A stretch of DNA of 42,899 bases from Syntrophomonadaceae bacterium (GCA_012522955.1 JAAYJK010000025.1:1-42899), one strand, 5' to 3'; positions 26,195 to 34,862 are shown, numbered from the stretch's first letter. Notes: generated by a model from the sequence alone, not told the origin. Program-made: numbers and translations.

Positions 26195-26245
26195 GCTATC
26201 TGCTTTATTTTGCCAGCCTGATTTACAATAAATAGACTAATAATC

Positions 26246-26295
26246 AAACCGCCCTTTTCACATAATACTAGCAGCTAGATGAAAAGGCGGTTTTT
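26246..26295 (+). terminator. intrinsic terminator between ahcY and spoIIP
   Basis: AAACCGCC-C-TTTTCA (26246-26260) pairs with TGAAAAGGCGGTTT (26280-26293) with one bulged C, followed by TT. An inner CTAG-CAG-CTAG hairpin fills the loop. The spoIIP start codon lies three bases after the T-run. Confidence 0.9.
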
Positions 26296-26298
26296 ATT

Positions 26299-27246
26299 AT
26301 GAACACCTTGAACAAAAGATATATCTGGACATTCTTCCTGGTATTGCTGTTGATTATGGTGGCAGCATATCTATTCAATATTTATGCAAGCAATCCAGCA
26401 CCCAAATACTACAGCAGCGACAATCAAGCCATCCAATGCGTAACGGTTAGAGACACCGAAGGCAATATAATTTTTCAGACCGGAGAGCCGGTCCACGTAG
26501 AGGATGAATATATAAATGAGATGAACCAGCATTATATAGTAACTAAAGTCTCAGGTGCGGAGGGAATTGCAGAAATAAAAACTCAGGTCCCCCCTCCTTT
26601 GCTGCCACCAAAGGATGATTTGTCCAGCAGCAACATATTTAATCACAGTCTTCCTACACTGGCAGAGGGGGAAAATATTCATGTAGTCATATACCATACC
26701 CACACCGATGAATCTTATACACCTACCTCCGGCACTGCCAGCGAGCCAGGCAATGGTGATATATTGGATATAGGCAAAGCTCTGCAGACTTCCCTGCAAG
26801 AAGAGGGGATCAGCGTTACCCATAGCGACAACTTGCATGATCCCCACGACATCAATGCCTACAATCGTTCCCGGCGCACCGCAGCTCAGCTAATAAAAGA
26901 ACAGCCCGATGCAGTATTCGATATTCACCGGGACTCTGCCCCGGCCCAGGCTTATCAAACCTCCATTAATGGGGTGGATTCTGCCCGAGTTATGATCGTT
27001 ATTGGCCGTAGCAATCCCAATATGCAGACGAACCTGGAATATGCCAAGAGGATCAAAGCCGCCGCTGATGAACTGTATCCCGGTCTAATGCGAGGAATAT
27101 TTATGGGCAAGGGGGATTATAATCAGGATTTATATCCTACCTCCATATTATTCGAATGCGGAACTGACCAGCTCAGTGCAGATGGAGTTGTTATCGCCGT
27201 TCATAGCTTGTCAGATGCCATCATCAAGGTATTGCGTGAGAAATAG
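26299..27246 (+). CDS. spoIIP: stage II sporulation protein P
   Basis: A 315-residue SpoIIP. One N-terminal membrane anchor (about residues 10-30) precedes an extracytoplasmic amidase/endopeptidase domain with IYHTHTDESY, the DIHRDSAP box and LFECGTDQL, which supply the zinc ligands and catalytic acids. It cuts peptidoglycan during engulfment of the forespore, together with SpoIID and SpoIIM. The only ribosome-site candidate, AAGGCGG at 8 nt, lies in the 3' arm of the upstream hairpin. The gene follows ahcY in the same direction but should be separately transcribed. Confidence 0.92.
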   Translation: MNTLNKRYIWTFFLVLLLIMVAAYLFNIYASNPAPKYYSSDNQAIQCVTVRDTEGNIIFQTGEPVHVEDEYINEMNQHYIVTKVSGAEGIAEIKTQVPPPLLPPKDDLSSSNIFNHSLPTLAEGENIHVVIYHTHTDESYTPTSGTASEPGNGDILDIGKALQTSLQEEGISVTHSDNLHDPHDINAYNRSRRTAAQLIKEQPDAVFDIHRDSAPAQAYQTSINGVDSARVMIVIGRSNPNMQTNLEYAKRIKAAADELYPGLMRGIFMGKGDYNQDLYPTSILFECGTDQLSADGVVIAVHSLSDAIIKVLREK

Positions 27247-27381
27247 GACTTTCCTCAACCCTACCCCTGACGACAATCTTTTTCCCCTTCTGTTCTATAA
27301 TTGATAAAATAATATATGATATTTACTATAAACCTTATCCAGGACATACCAGGAGAATGGGGCAGACAGGAGAAAGAATAT

Positions 27382-28770
27382 ATGAAATGGGAGCTCAAAT
27401 GGCAGGTATTAGGAATAATCTGTGCTGGAATATTCATCTCCACCCTGGATGGAAGCATACTGAATATAGCTAATCCCCTCATAGCAGCTGACTTCTCGGT
27501 TAGCATGAAAGAGGTCCAGTGGGTTAGCATTTCCTATATGCTGGTTATAACCGCTACCCTTTTATTTTTTGGCAAATATGGAGACGGAATAGGCAGCCAG
27601 AAGGTATATGCCTATGGATTTTTGGTATTTACCGGTGGTTCCCTTTTATGCAGCCTTTCCCCCTCCCTGTCCTATCTGGTTGCCAGCCGAATTTTCCAAG
27701 CCTTTGGGGCCAGTATGATGATGGCTACCGGAGCCGGCATCATCTCAAATTCATTCCCCCCCGAGGAAAAAGGCAAAGCCCTGGGACTTACTAGCAGTAT
27801 GGTAGGAATAGGCAATATGGCCGGACCTGTAGTTGGTGGACTTATACTGGCCCGATGGGGTTGGCCCTTTATATTTTTAGTCAATGTTCCCATAGGACTG
27901 CTGGGGTTCTATCTGGCTATAAAACATCTGCCACTCCAACCCAGGAGCATGGACAAAAGAAGCTATGATATGGTGGGGATGATACTCTTTGCCTTGGGCT
28001 CAGTGACCTTATTGATATCGCTTTCCCATAATAACCCATCCACTCCAGTTATAGCCCTAGCTGCAATTAGCTTGTTAATTGGCTTTTGTTATTATGAAAA
28101 AAGACAGATCTATCCCATGCTGGATTTTGCCCTGTTTAAAATAAAGACTTTCCTCTATGGCAATATAATGAGTTTCCTGGCCTATATCTCTCAAATTTGG
28201 GTTATGTTTCTGCTCCCTTTCTATTTGGAAGAATTTTTGCAGATGGCTCCCCACATCATGGGCCTTTACATGACCATTCCTCCCGTCTGCCTGGCTATAA
28301 CTGCTCCCTTGGCCGGCAGCCTCTCCGATAGAATCGGCTCGGGACGTCTGACCTCAGTAGGTTTGTTCTTAATGACTCTATCCCAGCTGAGTTTTTCTAT
28401 GCTGGCCTCCGGTAGCAGTATGGTCAAAATCGCAGTTGGACTGATGTTAATTGGTATAGGTATGGGTTTCTTTGCCTCTCCCAACAGCAGCAGCATATTC
28501 CGTTCCGTCCCCGCAGAAAAAGCCGGTTATACCGGAGGTTTTACCGCAACTACCCGAAATTTTTCCATATCCCTGGGTACTGCTGTCTCGGCCAGCATCT
28601 TTACTTATGTACTAGCCTGGCAGCAACAGCTTTTCACCCCGGACACTGCCTATCTCAGCACCATGGGTATAGTGTTTAAAATCTCCGCTGTAATAAGCTT
28701 GGGCGCCTTGCTGCTCTCTATCTTTACTGCCCAAGCCAGAACTGCTGAAACTAATCAGCTATCCCGGTAA
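27382..28770 (+). CDS. MFS drug efflux transporter, DHA2 (14-helix) family
   Basis: A 462-residue major facilitator with about 14 hydrophobic helices. DHA2 features are visible: STLDGSILNIANPLI in helix 1, FFGKYGDGIGSQKVY between helices 2 and 3, and GAGIISNSFPPEEKGKALGL further on, close to EmrB/QacA/LfrA proteins. It should export drugs or lipophilic anions by proton antiport. I start at the ATG at 27382, with AGGAGA upstream, rather than 22 codons earlier. It follows spoIIP with a 135-base gap that contains TATAAT-like sequence. Confidence 0.9.
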   Translation: MKWELKWQVLGIICAGIFISTLDGSILNIANPLIAADFSVSMKEVQWVSISYMLVITATLLFFGKYGDGIGSQKVYAYGFLVFTGGSLLCSLSPSLSYLVASRIFQAFGASMMMATGAGIISNSFPPEEKGKALGLTSSMVGIGNMAGPVVGGLILARWGWPFIFLVNVPIGLLGFYLAIKHLPLQPRSMDKRSYDMVGMILFALGSVTLLISLSHNNPSTPVIALAAISLLIGFCYYEKRQIYPMLDFALFKIKTFLYGNIMSFLAYISQIWVMFLLPFYLEEFLQMAPHIMGLYMTIPPVCLAITAPLAGSLSDRIGSGRLTSVGLFLMTLSQLSFSMLASGSSMVKIAVGLMLIGIGMGFFASPNSSSIFRSVPAEKAGYTGGFTATTRNFSISLGTAVSASIFTYVLAWQQQLFTPDTAYLSTMGIVFKISAVISLGALLLSIFTAQARTAETNQLSR

Positions 28771-28841
28771 TTCCAGGAAGGCCCACAATGCTGGACCTCA
28801 ACAAAGTCAGCTAGATATTGGGTTACATAATCAACTTGCTT

Positions 28842-28870
28842 TTGACCCTAAGATAATATTCTGTTATAAT
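28842..28870 (+). promoter_or_regulatory. tRNA-Arg promoter
   Basis: TTGACC, 17-nt spacer, TATAAT (28865-28870); transcription would begin about 7 bases before the tRNA. Confidence 0.8.
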
Positions 28871-28883
28871 AATCAGGCAATAA

Positions 28884-28958
28884 GCGCCCGTAGCTCAGTG
28901 GATAGAGCACCGGCCTCCGGAGCCGGGTGCGGAGGTTCGATTCCTCTCGGGCGTACCA
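28884..28958 (+). tRNA. tRNA-Arg (anticodon CCG), CCA encoded
   Basis: A complete cloverleaf. The acceptor GCGCCCG pairs with CGGGCGT, the D-arm is in GCTCAGTGGATAGAGC, and the anticodon loop CTCCGGA sits on a CCGGC/GCCGG stem with CCG as anticodon. The T-arm is GAGGTTCGATTCCTC. The discriminator A is followed by a chromosomally encoded CCA. It reads CGG codons. Confidence 0.97.
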
Positions 28959-28970
28959 TTAGTAATATCG

Positions 28971-29003
28971 GCACTTTCAGTTGGTGTGAAAGTGCTATTT
29001 TTT
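28971..29003 (+). terminator. terminator of the tRNA-Arg unit
   Basis: GCACTTTCA and TGAAAGTGC form a 9-bp stem across a 7-nt loop, followed by TATTTTTTT. Confidence 0.92.
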
Positions 29004-29054
29004 TAATTTGACAGAAGTTTTTGGCGCCGTATCTGACGTCCCCATGCTTCACTT

Positions 29055-29591
29055 TCAATTAATAGTAAATTCAGCCGCTAAATAGTATTTATCATAATCT
29101 CCTGTAGCACGAAAGTCCGCTATATCTTTGATAATACGGTAATCCCCCGGGGCCAGCGAAGCGTAGAGCCATTCCCAATCTACGGCTAATTCAGCATTCT
29201 CGCCAGGTGCCAGAGGATAGCCTATATGGTTAAATCCATAGTTGCCATCTATGACCACAGGAATCTGATACCAGCTTCCTGTGGTTTTCTTCTCCAGTCC
29301 AAAGTGTTCTCCATAGATACACTCATGGCTGGACTTATTAGAAAATATTACGCTTAGACCGTTGGCAGTAACACTCCCTTCCTTTACCCTCATAGTAACA
29401 CCCTCAAAGTTGTTCACTGTATCATATATTGTAACTATTCCAGGTCTTGCTTCGGTCGATGAGCTGGAGCCAGTTTCCGCTTGAGTTTTTGCTGGTCCTT
29501 GGTCGCTATCCTCATAGTTTGTGCACCCGCCAAGCAATATTAGGCTTATCACCAAACAGAGGAAAAGATTTAGATGTTTTTTCAAAACCAT
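29055..29591 (-). CDS. lipoprotein with bacterial Ig-like domain (Big_14 type)
   Basis: A secreted lipoprotein of about 178 residues. A short charged start is followed by a hydrophobic signal and the lipobox LLGGC. A Ser/Thr-rich linker leads to an Ig-like domain with VTMRVKEGSVTANGLSVIF, EHFGLEKKTTGSWYQIPV and the C-terminal PGDYRIIKDI. This pattern is familiar from Firmicute lipoproteins of unknown role. The start is uncertain: the ATG at 29591 is only 2 nt from AAGGAG, and a TTG two codons later has better spacing. It stands alone, leftward. Confidence 0.75.
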   Translation of the reverse strand: MVLKKHLNLFLCLVISLILLGGCTNYEDSDQGPAKTQAETGSSSSTEARPGIVTIYDTVNNFEGVTMRVKEGSVTANGLSVIFSNKSSHECIYGEHFGLEKKTTGSWYQIPVVIDGNYGFNHIGYPLAPGENAELAVDWEWLYASLAPGDYRIIKDIADFRATGDYDKYYLAAEFTIN

Positions 29592-29701
29592 CACTCCTTG
29601 TTCTTTATCGTTAGCTAATGGCAACGAAAACTTGTATGTAGTTTAAGCTTTAATCATAATATGCTTGTTGATGCTGAGAACTTTCATCAATTAGGCCCTG
29701 A

Positions 29702-29825
29702 TCATTTTGGGCTATTCTGCTGGAAGGCGCTGAAAAATTTCTGCAGATTATTAAGGAAGGCTGAAGGCCTATAGGTACCGTCAATAGTTTTTCGCAAATC
29801 TTCTTTGTTAGTCCATTGCTCTCAT
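29702..29825 (-). pseudogene. possible frameshifted small gene of about 40 codons
   Basis: After a GAGGGGTG site, ATG at 29825 opens a frame that ends at once. The +1 frame then reads a balanced, soluble sequence (EQWTNKEDLRKTIDGTYR and on to NSPK) to a stop at 29702. Removing one base (A at 29822, leftward strand) would join the ATG to it. It could be a real small gene with a shift, a sequencing error, or chance. Confidence 0.25.
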
Positions 29826-29830
29826 AAAAG

Positions 29831-29870
29831 ACACCCCTCAGCATATTGATATGTTAGCATGCGAGGGGTA
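29831..29870 (-). terminator. terminator after the fix operon
   Basis: ACCCCTC/GAGGGGT (7 bp) and GCAT/ATGC (4 bp) form a stem with one bulge. On the leftward strand it is followed by GTCTTTT. It lies about 70 bases past the fixX stop. Confidence 0.7.
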
Positions 29871-29942
29871 CATGGTGTTTGTCCGTTTTCAGATGTTCTT
29901 TGTAGAGTTCATGATCTGTATAATATAATATCCTGTCCTAAT

Positions 29943-30245
29943 TTACCCGTACCGAAAATTGACTCCAAATGTTCCCCGGGGATAGACCCATTTGACGATC
30001 CCTTTGCTGCCGATGTCGTGACATACGACACGACAGGTGCCGCATTCTAAGCAACCGGCGTAGTCAAAGCTTATATCTCCGTTTTTATCAAGTTTGTACA
30101 GCACTACCGGACAAACATAAAGACAAGGTTTTTCCCTGCATTGGGCACAAATGGTTTTATCGATCTCAATATGGGCAATTTCTTCATCCACATTGAACTT
30201 ATTCTTGCTCAGCAGTTCTGCAGCTTCCATTTTTTCTATGCTCAT
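29943..30245 (-). CDS. fixX: ferredoxin-like protein FixX
   Basis: A 100-residue ferredoxin of the FixX type. Cysteines are arranged CAQCREKPCLYVCP and later CLECGTCRVVC, enough for a 4Fe-4S cluster domain that completes FixC as an ETF:quinone oxidoreductase. The start is the ATG at 30245, whose ATGA overlaps the fixC stop, so translation is coupled. An upstream in-frame ATG inside fixC is not used. It is the last gene of the leftward etf-fix group. Confidence 0.92.
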   Translation of the reverse strand: MSIEKMEAAELLSKNKFNVDEEIAHIEIDKTICAQCREKPCLYVCPVVLYKLDKNGDISFDYAGCLECGTCRVVCHDIGSKGIVKWVYPRGTFGVNFRYG

Positions 30246-31534
30246 ATCGACCTTACCCCCTTTATGCCAAGTTTGATAAACTGCCATATGGACAAACCAT
30301 TGGTTTTGATCAGTTTCATGATGTTTTTGCTCATTTTTTCCGGCACATCGCCATGGACTGTAAACAAGCTGTCGAACACATCAATGGCCAAGTTCGGCAC
30401 CTTATCATAGATAAACGGGGTTTCCAATAGATCGAAATAGCCGTCTACCGCTTTCATGATGGGTAGAAGCTTGATATTTTCCAATTCTGTTACATATCTT
30501 GCGCCGGCTGCTGCGGCATTCTCTGCACCGATCACGGCTCGGGCAGCGGCGATACCGCTGAGTATTGCCAAATCGATCCCGCGGATGGAGTAACCGGTAT
30601 TGATGACAAAACCGGCTGCATCTCCGATCATTAGAAATCCATCTCTATATAGCTTTTGAGGAATTCCCCGGAAGCCGGCCTCACTCACCAGGTGAGCAGC
30701 GTATTCCACAGTTTCTCCGCCTTCGATCAAGGGGTAGATCGAAGGATGCATCTTTAGTTCCTGGAACATCTCGTGTACAGATTTTTTCTTGTCCGCTAGG
30801 CCTTCAGGCATGAATACAGCTCCTAATGAGATGCTGTCCTTATTAGTATAGAGAAAGCCGCCTCCATGGATCCCTTCTGTACAGCCCAAAAGCATCCGGG
30901 CCGCGCCCTCACCTTCTTTAATATTAAATCGCTGCTGGATAGTATCAGCCGGGAGTTCGATCACTTCCTTTACGCCGACTCCTACGGTCTCTTGCTTTAT
31001 ATCCGCTATTAGACCGGCTTTCTGGGCCATAAAAGAGTTGACTCCGTCAGCGGCGATCACGATATCGGCATACATTTCATCTTCGCCGGCTAAGACGCCA
31101 ACAATTTTGCCGTCCTGTTCGATCAGGTCATCTACCATAATGCCGCATACCAGCATGGCTCCCATCTCTTCAGCCTTCCCTGCCAGCCACTCATCAAAAA
31201 CAGCCCTAAGCACTGTATAGGACATAGGGGGTTGGCCTGCAGTATTGAATGCTGGGTTATGATAATCAACACTGATAGACCGGTCCCCGCTCAGCATCAT
31301 GATCTGTTCATGGGTGACTTTTCGTTCCAGGGCAGCTTCCTGGCTGAGCCCTTCCTCCAGTATTTCCAGGGCATAGGTGTATAATCTGCCCCCGGTTACG
31401 TTCTTGGCACCGGGAGTATCGGCTCTTTCAATTACCAGTACTTCCTTGCCTGCCTTGGCCAGTGTGTAGGCACAGGCAGCCCCGGCCGGACCGCCACCAA
31501 TTATTATTGCATCAAATTGTGCTTCTTCACTCAT
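30242..31534 (-). CDS. fixC: FixC-type electron transfer flavoprotein-quinone oxidoreductase
   Basis: A 430-residue flavoprotein. The FAD-binding GGGPAGAACAYTLAKAG is near residue 13 and DTPGAKNVTGGRLY follows. A second dinucleotide region reads IGDAAGFVINTGYSIRGIDLAI. It has the FixC/ETF-QO fold without the C-terminal iron-sulfur domain, which FixX provides. It passes electrons from ETF to quinone or, in bifurcating complexes, shares them between ferredoxin and quinone. A weak AAAGGAT site precedes the ATG. It is separated from the decarboxylase-like gene by a hairpin. Confidence 0.93.
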   Translation of the reverse strand: MSEEAQFDAIIIGGGPAGAACAYTLAKAGKEVLVIERADTPGAKNVTGGRLYTYALEILEEGLSQEAALERKVTHEQIMMLSGDRSISVDYHNPAFNTAGQPPMSYTVLRAVFDEWLAGKAEEMGAMLVCGIMVDDLIEQDGKIVGVLAGEDEMYADIVIAADGVNSFMAQKAGLIADIKQETVGVGVKEVIELPADTIQQRFNIKEGEGAARMLLGCTEGIHGGGFLYTNKDSISLGAVFMPEGLADKKKSVHEMFQELKMHPSIYPLIEGGETVEYAAHLVSEAGFRGIPQKLYRDGFLMIGDAAGFVINTGYSIRGIDLAILSGIAAARAVIGAENAAAAGARYVTELENIKLLPIMKAVDGYFDLLETPFIYDKVPNLAIDVFDSLFTVHGDVPEKMSKNIMKLIKTNGLSIWQFIKLGIKGVRSI

Positions 31535-31580
31535 ATTTTCCCAATCCTTTTAAGGTAATTTTTATTAGCATTTTATTGGA

Positions 31581-31616
31581 ACGGGGATAAGGTTGTCAAT
31601 ACAAACCCATCCCCGT
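31581..31616 (-). other. intercistronic hairpin
   Basis: ACGGGGAT pairs with ATCCCCGT (8 bp) around a 20-nt loop, between the decarboxylase-family gene and fixC. No U-run follows on either strand, so it looks like an RNA-stability or processing hairpin rather than a strong terminator. Confidence 0.55.
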
Positions 31617-31652
31617 GGTAATTTCTTGCCTCGTCTCGGAAATGAGCTATTA

Positions 31653-32486
31653 TTACAGAACTCTGTTCGGGTAGCCAAAGACCGGGGCGTCATATCTGGT
31701 TAAGAGATGGGGAATGACTTCATCAATATTATCCTTGGGAGTTATTTTGGCACCTAAAAGGCCTAAATCCCATTTGCCCCAGGCAGCGCCTATAACCTGC
31801 AGGACAGGCAGTTGTCCCCAAGGGTCATTAACGGTAGACTGCAGCTTAACACTAGCGGTACCAGGTGTCCAGGCGTAGAAATGTGACTCGGTTTTAAATT
31901 CCAGGAGCCTTAAATTAGAAAATGACTTTGTTCCGTCTTCATGCGATTCCAAATCGAACTTATACAGAATTGATTTGCCGGGGGATTTTGCGCCCGGACC
32001 TTTTTCGCCGAATAAAGCTGGAGCGCTGGGGGTATTGTAAGCGCCCAGTTCGCATTCTACATCCATAATCGTAGTTCCATAACGTTCCACTTTGGCTTTG
32101 CATATATCTCCTATCCGGGACAGGCTGACTTTACCATTTTTTTTAGGAATGCCCAAATTTTCGCGGCCGGTAAATACAGCGTTATCACTGCCTTCCAGTA
32201 TCATACCGAAAGACCAGCTACCCGGTTGACCATTATATTGGCAAGGCACCATTAGGGCAGCTTCTTTGTAGCTGTTGGTGAACTGAGGCTCACGGCAATT
32301 AATAATGTAAGAAGTAACTACTGGTCCTACTGCTTTTAAAGGTGGAGGCAGAATCTTTTGGATGGTTTCCTGATCGCTGGCCCAAGCGATGTACAGGCCT
32401 TCACAATTATGCATCCAAGTTGTATTTCTACCCGAGGTAAACTGTTCTATTTCCTCCGCAGTTTTCTTAAAGCTGAAGTTTGCCAT
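31653..32486 (-). CDS. acetoacetate decarboxylase family protein
   Basis: A 277-residue member of the acetoacetate decarboxylase family. The signature GRENLGIPKK places a lysine pair at residues 115-116. These positions match the Schiff-base Lys115 and its neighbour Lys116 in the Clostridium acetobutylicum enzyme. Chemistry on a beta-keto acid is therefore plausible, but family members also include enzymes that do not decarboxylate. The ATG has TGGAGG upstream. It lies between the zinc dehydrogenase and fixC, so its substrate may be the dehydrogenase's product. Confidence 0.8.
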   Translation of the reverse strand: MANFSFKKTAEEIEQFTSGRNTTWMHNCEGLYIAWASDQETIQKILPPPLKAVGPVVTSYIINCREPQFTNSYKEAALMVPCQYNGQPGSWSFGMILEGSDNAVFTGRENLGIPKKNGKVSLSRIGDICKAKVERYGTTIMDVECELGAYNTPSAPALFGEKGPGAKSPGKSILYKFDLESHEDGTKSFSNLRLLEFKTESHFYAWTPGTASVKLQSTVNDPWGQLPVLQVIGAAWGKWDLGLLGAKITPKDNIDEVIPHLLTRYDAPVFGYPNRVL

Positions 32487-32575
32487 TCTAAATCCTCCAT
32501 TTCAATATTAAAAATTATTAACAACTATTTCTCCGCTATAGCTTTTGCAGCCAAGTTCCTTGCAAGTCCATTATA

Positions 32576-33634
32576 TTATTTATTTTCATAGGGAGTAACA
32601 ACCCATTTGACACAGCCGTCCTTTTGGGCGCCAAATACTTCATAACCTTTTATGATGTCATTTAGTGGAGCTTGATGCGTTAATAGGAAGTCGGTATTAA
32701 TAGTTCCATCTTTTATATATCCCAGCAGTTCAGGAATGCCTTGAATCCGTTGGATACCCATTCTGATGGTGAGATTTTTGAAAACCAGGGTCGGCAGGGG
32801 TAGTTCAAAGGAGGTAGAATAAAGAGCTACTGAAGAAACGATACCGGCAGCAGCCGTAATTTGCAGAGCCATACCAAAGGATTGCGAATTGCCTGCGGTT
32901 TCTATGGCGGAATCTACCCCTTTACCGCCCGTTGCTTCAAGAATAAGCTGAGCGGCATCTTGGGTCTGGACGTTAATGCCGATATCGGCAACCCCTGCTT
33001 TTAAGGCCAGATCGATACGCTCCTGGATTTTATCCAGAACAATAACCTTGGCACCCCGGACTTTCTTTGCCAGCAAGCAGCTACATAAACCAACCGGTCC
33101 AGAGCCAATAACGGCAACGGTTTGCCCGACTTTGACTTCAGCATTGTTCACCCCAAACAAGGCAGTTGCCAACATATCTCCCAATAGAAGAACATCCTTA
33201 TCAGTCATATCATCTGGAATGGGAATCAAGCAGTTATTGGCATACGGGATACGAACGTATTCTGCCTGGCAGCCATCGGTAAAGAGTCCAAAACCTCCGG
33301 CATTTTGGCAGGCACCAACCCGGCCCAGCTTGCACATTGCACATTCCCCGCAGAAACTGAGCGGAGGGCAGTGCACCCGGTCACCAATTTTAAAGCCTTG
33401 GACCGCTGAACCTACTTCAACGATTTCGGCACAAAATTCATGCCCTAGAATCCTTGGGGGTTTAACAATTTGCGAAAGACCTTCAAAAACATGCACATCA
33501 CTGGTACATATTGTAGAGATGGTTACACGTGCAATTACATCTGTGTCTTTTTGTAGCTGGGGTACCGCAACATCGTCTAGACTGATGTTGTGAGGTCCAT
33601 GATAAACAAGAGCTTTCATTGTCTTCTGTTTCAT
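32576..33634 (-). CDS. zinc-dependent alcohol dehydrogenase (threonine/sorbitol dehydrogenase-like)
   Basis: A 352-residue medium-chain dehydrogenase. Catalytic zinc ligands include Cys43 and GHE (64-66). The structural zinc cysteines are 95, 98, 101 and 109. The NAD(P) fold follows with AVIGSGPVGL. The substrate is a secondary alcohol or polyol-type compound, but I cannot tell which. The ATG has GGAGG 7 nt upstream. It is the gene after etfA, 106 bases later, and precedes the decarboxylase-family gene. A TATAAT in the gap could give it its own promoter. Confidence 0.9.
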   Translation of the reverse strand: MKQKTMKALVYHGPHNISLDDVAVPQLQKDTDVIARVTISTICTSDVHVFEGLSQIVKPPRILGHEFCAEIVEVGSAVQGFKIGDRVHCPPLSFCGECAMCKLGRVGACQNAGGFGLFTDGCQAEYVRIPYANNCLIPIPDDMTDKDVLLLGDMLATALFGVNNAEVKVGQTVAVIGSGPVGLCSCLLAKKVRGAKVIVLDKIQERIDLALKAGVADIGINVQTQDAAQLILEATGGKGVDSAIETAGNSQSFGMALQITAAAGIVSSVALYSTSFELPLPTLVFKNLTIRMGIQRIQGIPELLGYIKDGTINTDFLLTHQAPLNDIIKGYEVFGAQKDGCVKWVVTPYENK

Positions 33635-33740
33635 TCTTATACCTCCAATTGTATTTTTACTATGCTTAGCGAGTAGCTGCCCTTAAGCCTGTTTCCCTTT
33701 TTGTTGCCGGGCAGATTATAGTACAGCTATCAAGTTATAC

Positions 33741-34655
33741 TTATTTATTAGTTTTTATTGCTTTTATCAATAGCGGTACAATCTCATACATATCTCCGAC
33801 AATGCCATAATCAGCAGCTCTGAAAATAGGAGCTTTTTCATTTTTATCAATGGCCACAATGATTTTTGCTTCTCTGACTCCGACAACATGCTGGACCTGA
33901 CCGGATACACCCATGGCAATATACAGATTCGGGGTAACTACAGCTCCGGAAATACCGATATATTGTTCTACCGGCAACCAGTGGCGTTCTTCAGCGATAC
34001 CACGTGTACAGCCGATCTCGGCACCCAGAGCCGAAGCTAGCTCCTCAGCCATTTTCAGATCTTCCGGCTTATCCATGCCCATGCCTACGCAAACCACTTT
34101 ATCAGCTACCCGGAGGTCGCAGCCTTCTTTTATAATGGGGGTGGAATTCACAAGCTTGACACGGTTGTCAGCAGTTACATCTACACTTACAATTTCAGCA
34201 CTTTCCGCTGCAGCAGCCGTGAATTTACCGGCGGCAATGGTTACAACTACCATCCCGGTAAGAGCCTCGCTCTGGATGACTGCTCCCCCATACAGCATTC
34301 GGTCTGCCAGCAAGGTTCCATCAACATAGCTGATTGCGGAAGCATCACTAACCATGCCACATCCCAAATAACCTGCAGTACGGGCAGCCAGGTCCCGTCC
34401 GCGGGCAGTAGCACCGACTACAAACAGATTAGCAGATTCATTTTTCAAAAACGCTGCCAGCGATTTCGCATAATTTTCAGCAATAGGGCTGTCCCCTTTC
34501 AGGACAAAGACTTTTTTGGCGCCGTAATTACGGATGGCTTCTGCAGCCTCTGCCTCAAAGGTAATTGCATAGGCGTCCTGTCCACTGGCTTTGGCAAAGC
34601 TGATAAGTTCAGCTGCAATATCGGTTTTTTCACTGTAAATAAAAATGCCGGCCAT
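33741..34655 (-). CDS. etfA: electron transfer flavoprotein alpha subunit
   Basis: A 304-residue EtfA/FixB. The C-terminal FAD domain is intact: IGISGAVVTPNLYIAMGVSGQ, then HVVGVREAKIIVAIDKNEKAPIF and ADYGIVGDMYEIVP. With an EtfB partner it binds FAD and moves electrons from acyl-CoA or other dehydrogenases. The ATG follows the preceding stop directly (TAA then ATG), with AAGGAAGGTG about 8 nt upstream. Its usual partner is only a fragment here, so it may be orphaned or pair with an EtfB encoded elsewhere. Confidence 0.93.
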   Translation of the reverse strand: MAGIFIYSEKTDIAAELISFAKASGQDAYAITFEAEAAEAIRNYGAKKVFVLKGDSPIAENYAKSLAAFLKNESANLFVVGATARGRDLAARTAGYLGCGMVSDASAISYVDGTLLADRMLYGGAVIQSEALTGMVVVTIAAGKFTAAAAESAEIVSVDVTADNRVKLVNSTPIIKEGCDLRVADKVVCVGMGMDKPEDLKMAEELASALGAEIGCTRGIAEERHWLPVEQYIGISGAVVTPNLYIAMGVSGQVQHVVGVREAKIIVAIDKNEKAPIFRAADYGIVGDMYEIVPLLIKAIKTNK

Positions 34656-34862
34656 TTATAGAACACCTTCCTTTCTTAAAGCAGCTGCCAGTTCTTTGAC
34701 CTCATCGGCAGCGGAACCTTGATTAAGAATGATGTTTTTACGATTCATTACAAAGCCTTTGAGGGCGCGAATCTGATTCACAGGTATAAAATCAATGCCT
34801 AAATCAGCACCTTTAATCTCATGCATGGGTTTCTTGCCGGCTTCCATTATAGATAACTGCAA
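34656..34862 (-). pseudogene. etfB: etfB remnant (C-terminal end only)
   Basis: A frame of 68 codons that matches only the end of EtfB, the part from the IMEAGKKPMHEIKGADLGID segment onward that wraps round EtfA. A full EtfB is about 250-265 residues, so about three quarters is missing. A TAA stop sits directly upstream in frame, and the divergent activator gene occupies the place where the rest should be. There is no Shine-Dalgarno before the TTG or ATG. It adjoins etfA exactly as an intact etfB would. Confidence 0.8.

Larger units (their letters stand above)
29592..29942. other. intergenic region with possible broken small gene
   Basis: About 350 bases. It carries the terminator of the fix operon (29831-29870) and, leftward from 29825, a start codon after GAGGGGTG whose own frame stops after five codons. 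One base out of phase, a 39-codon protein-like frame runs to 29702. No other gene is supported. Confidence 0.4.

Noticed and set aside
28873-29058. Leftward 61-codon frame containing PRGIEPPHPAPEAGALS
   Set aside because: It is the antisense of the tRNA-Arg gene. This peptide is a well-known false protein found opposite tRNAs, and no ribosome site is present.
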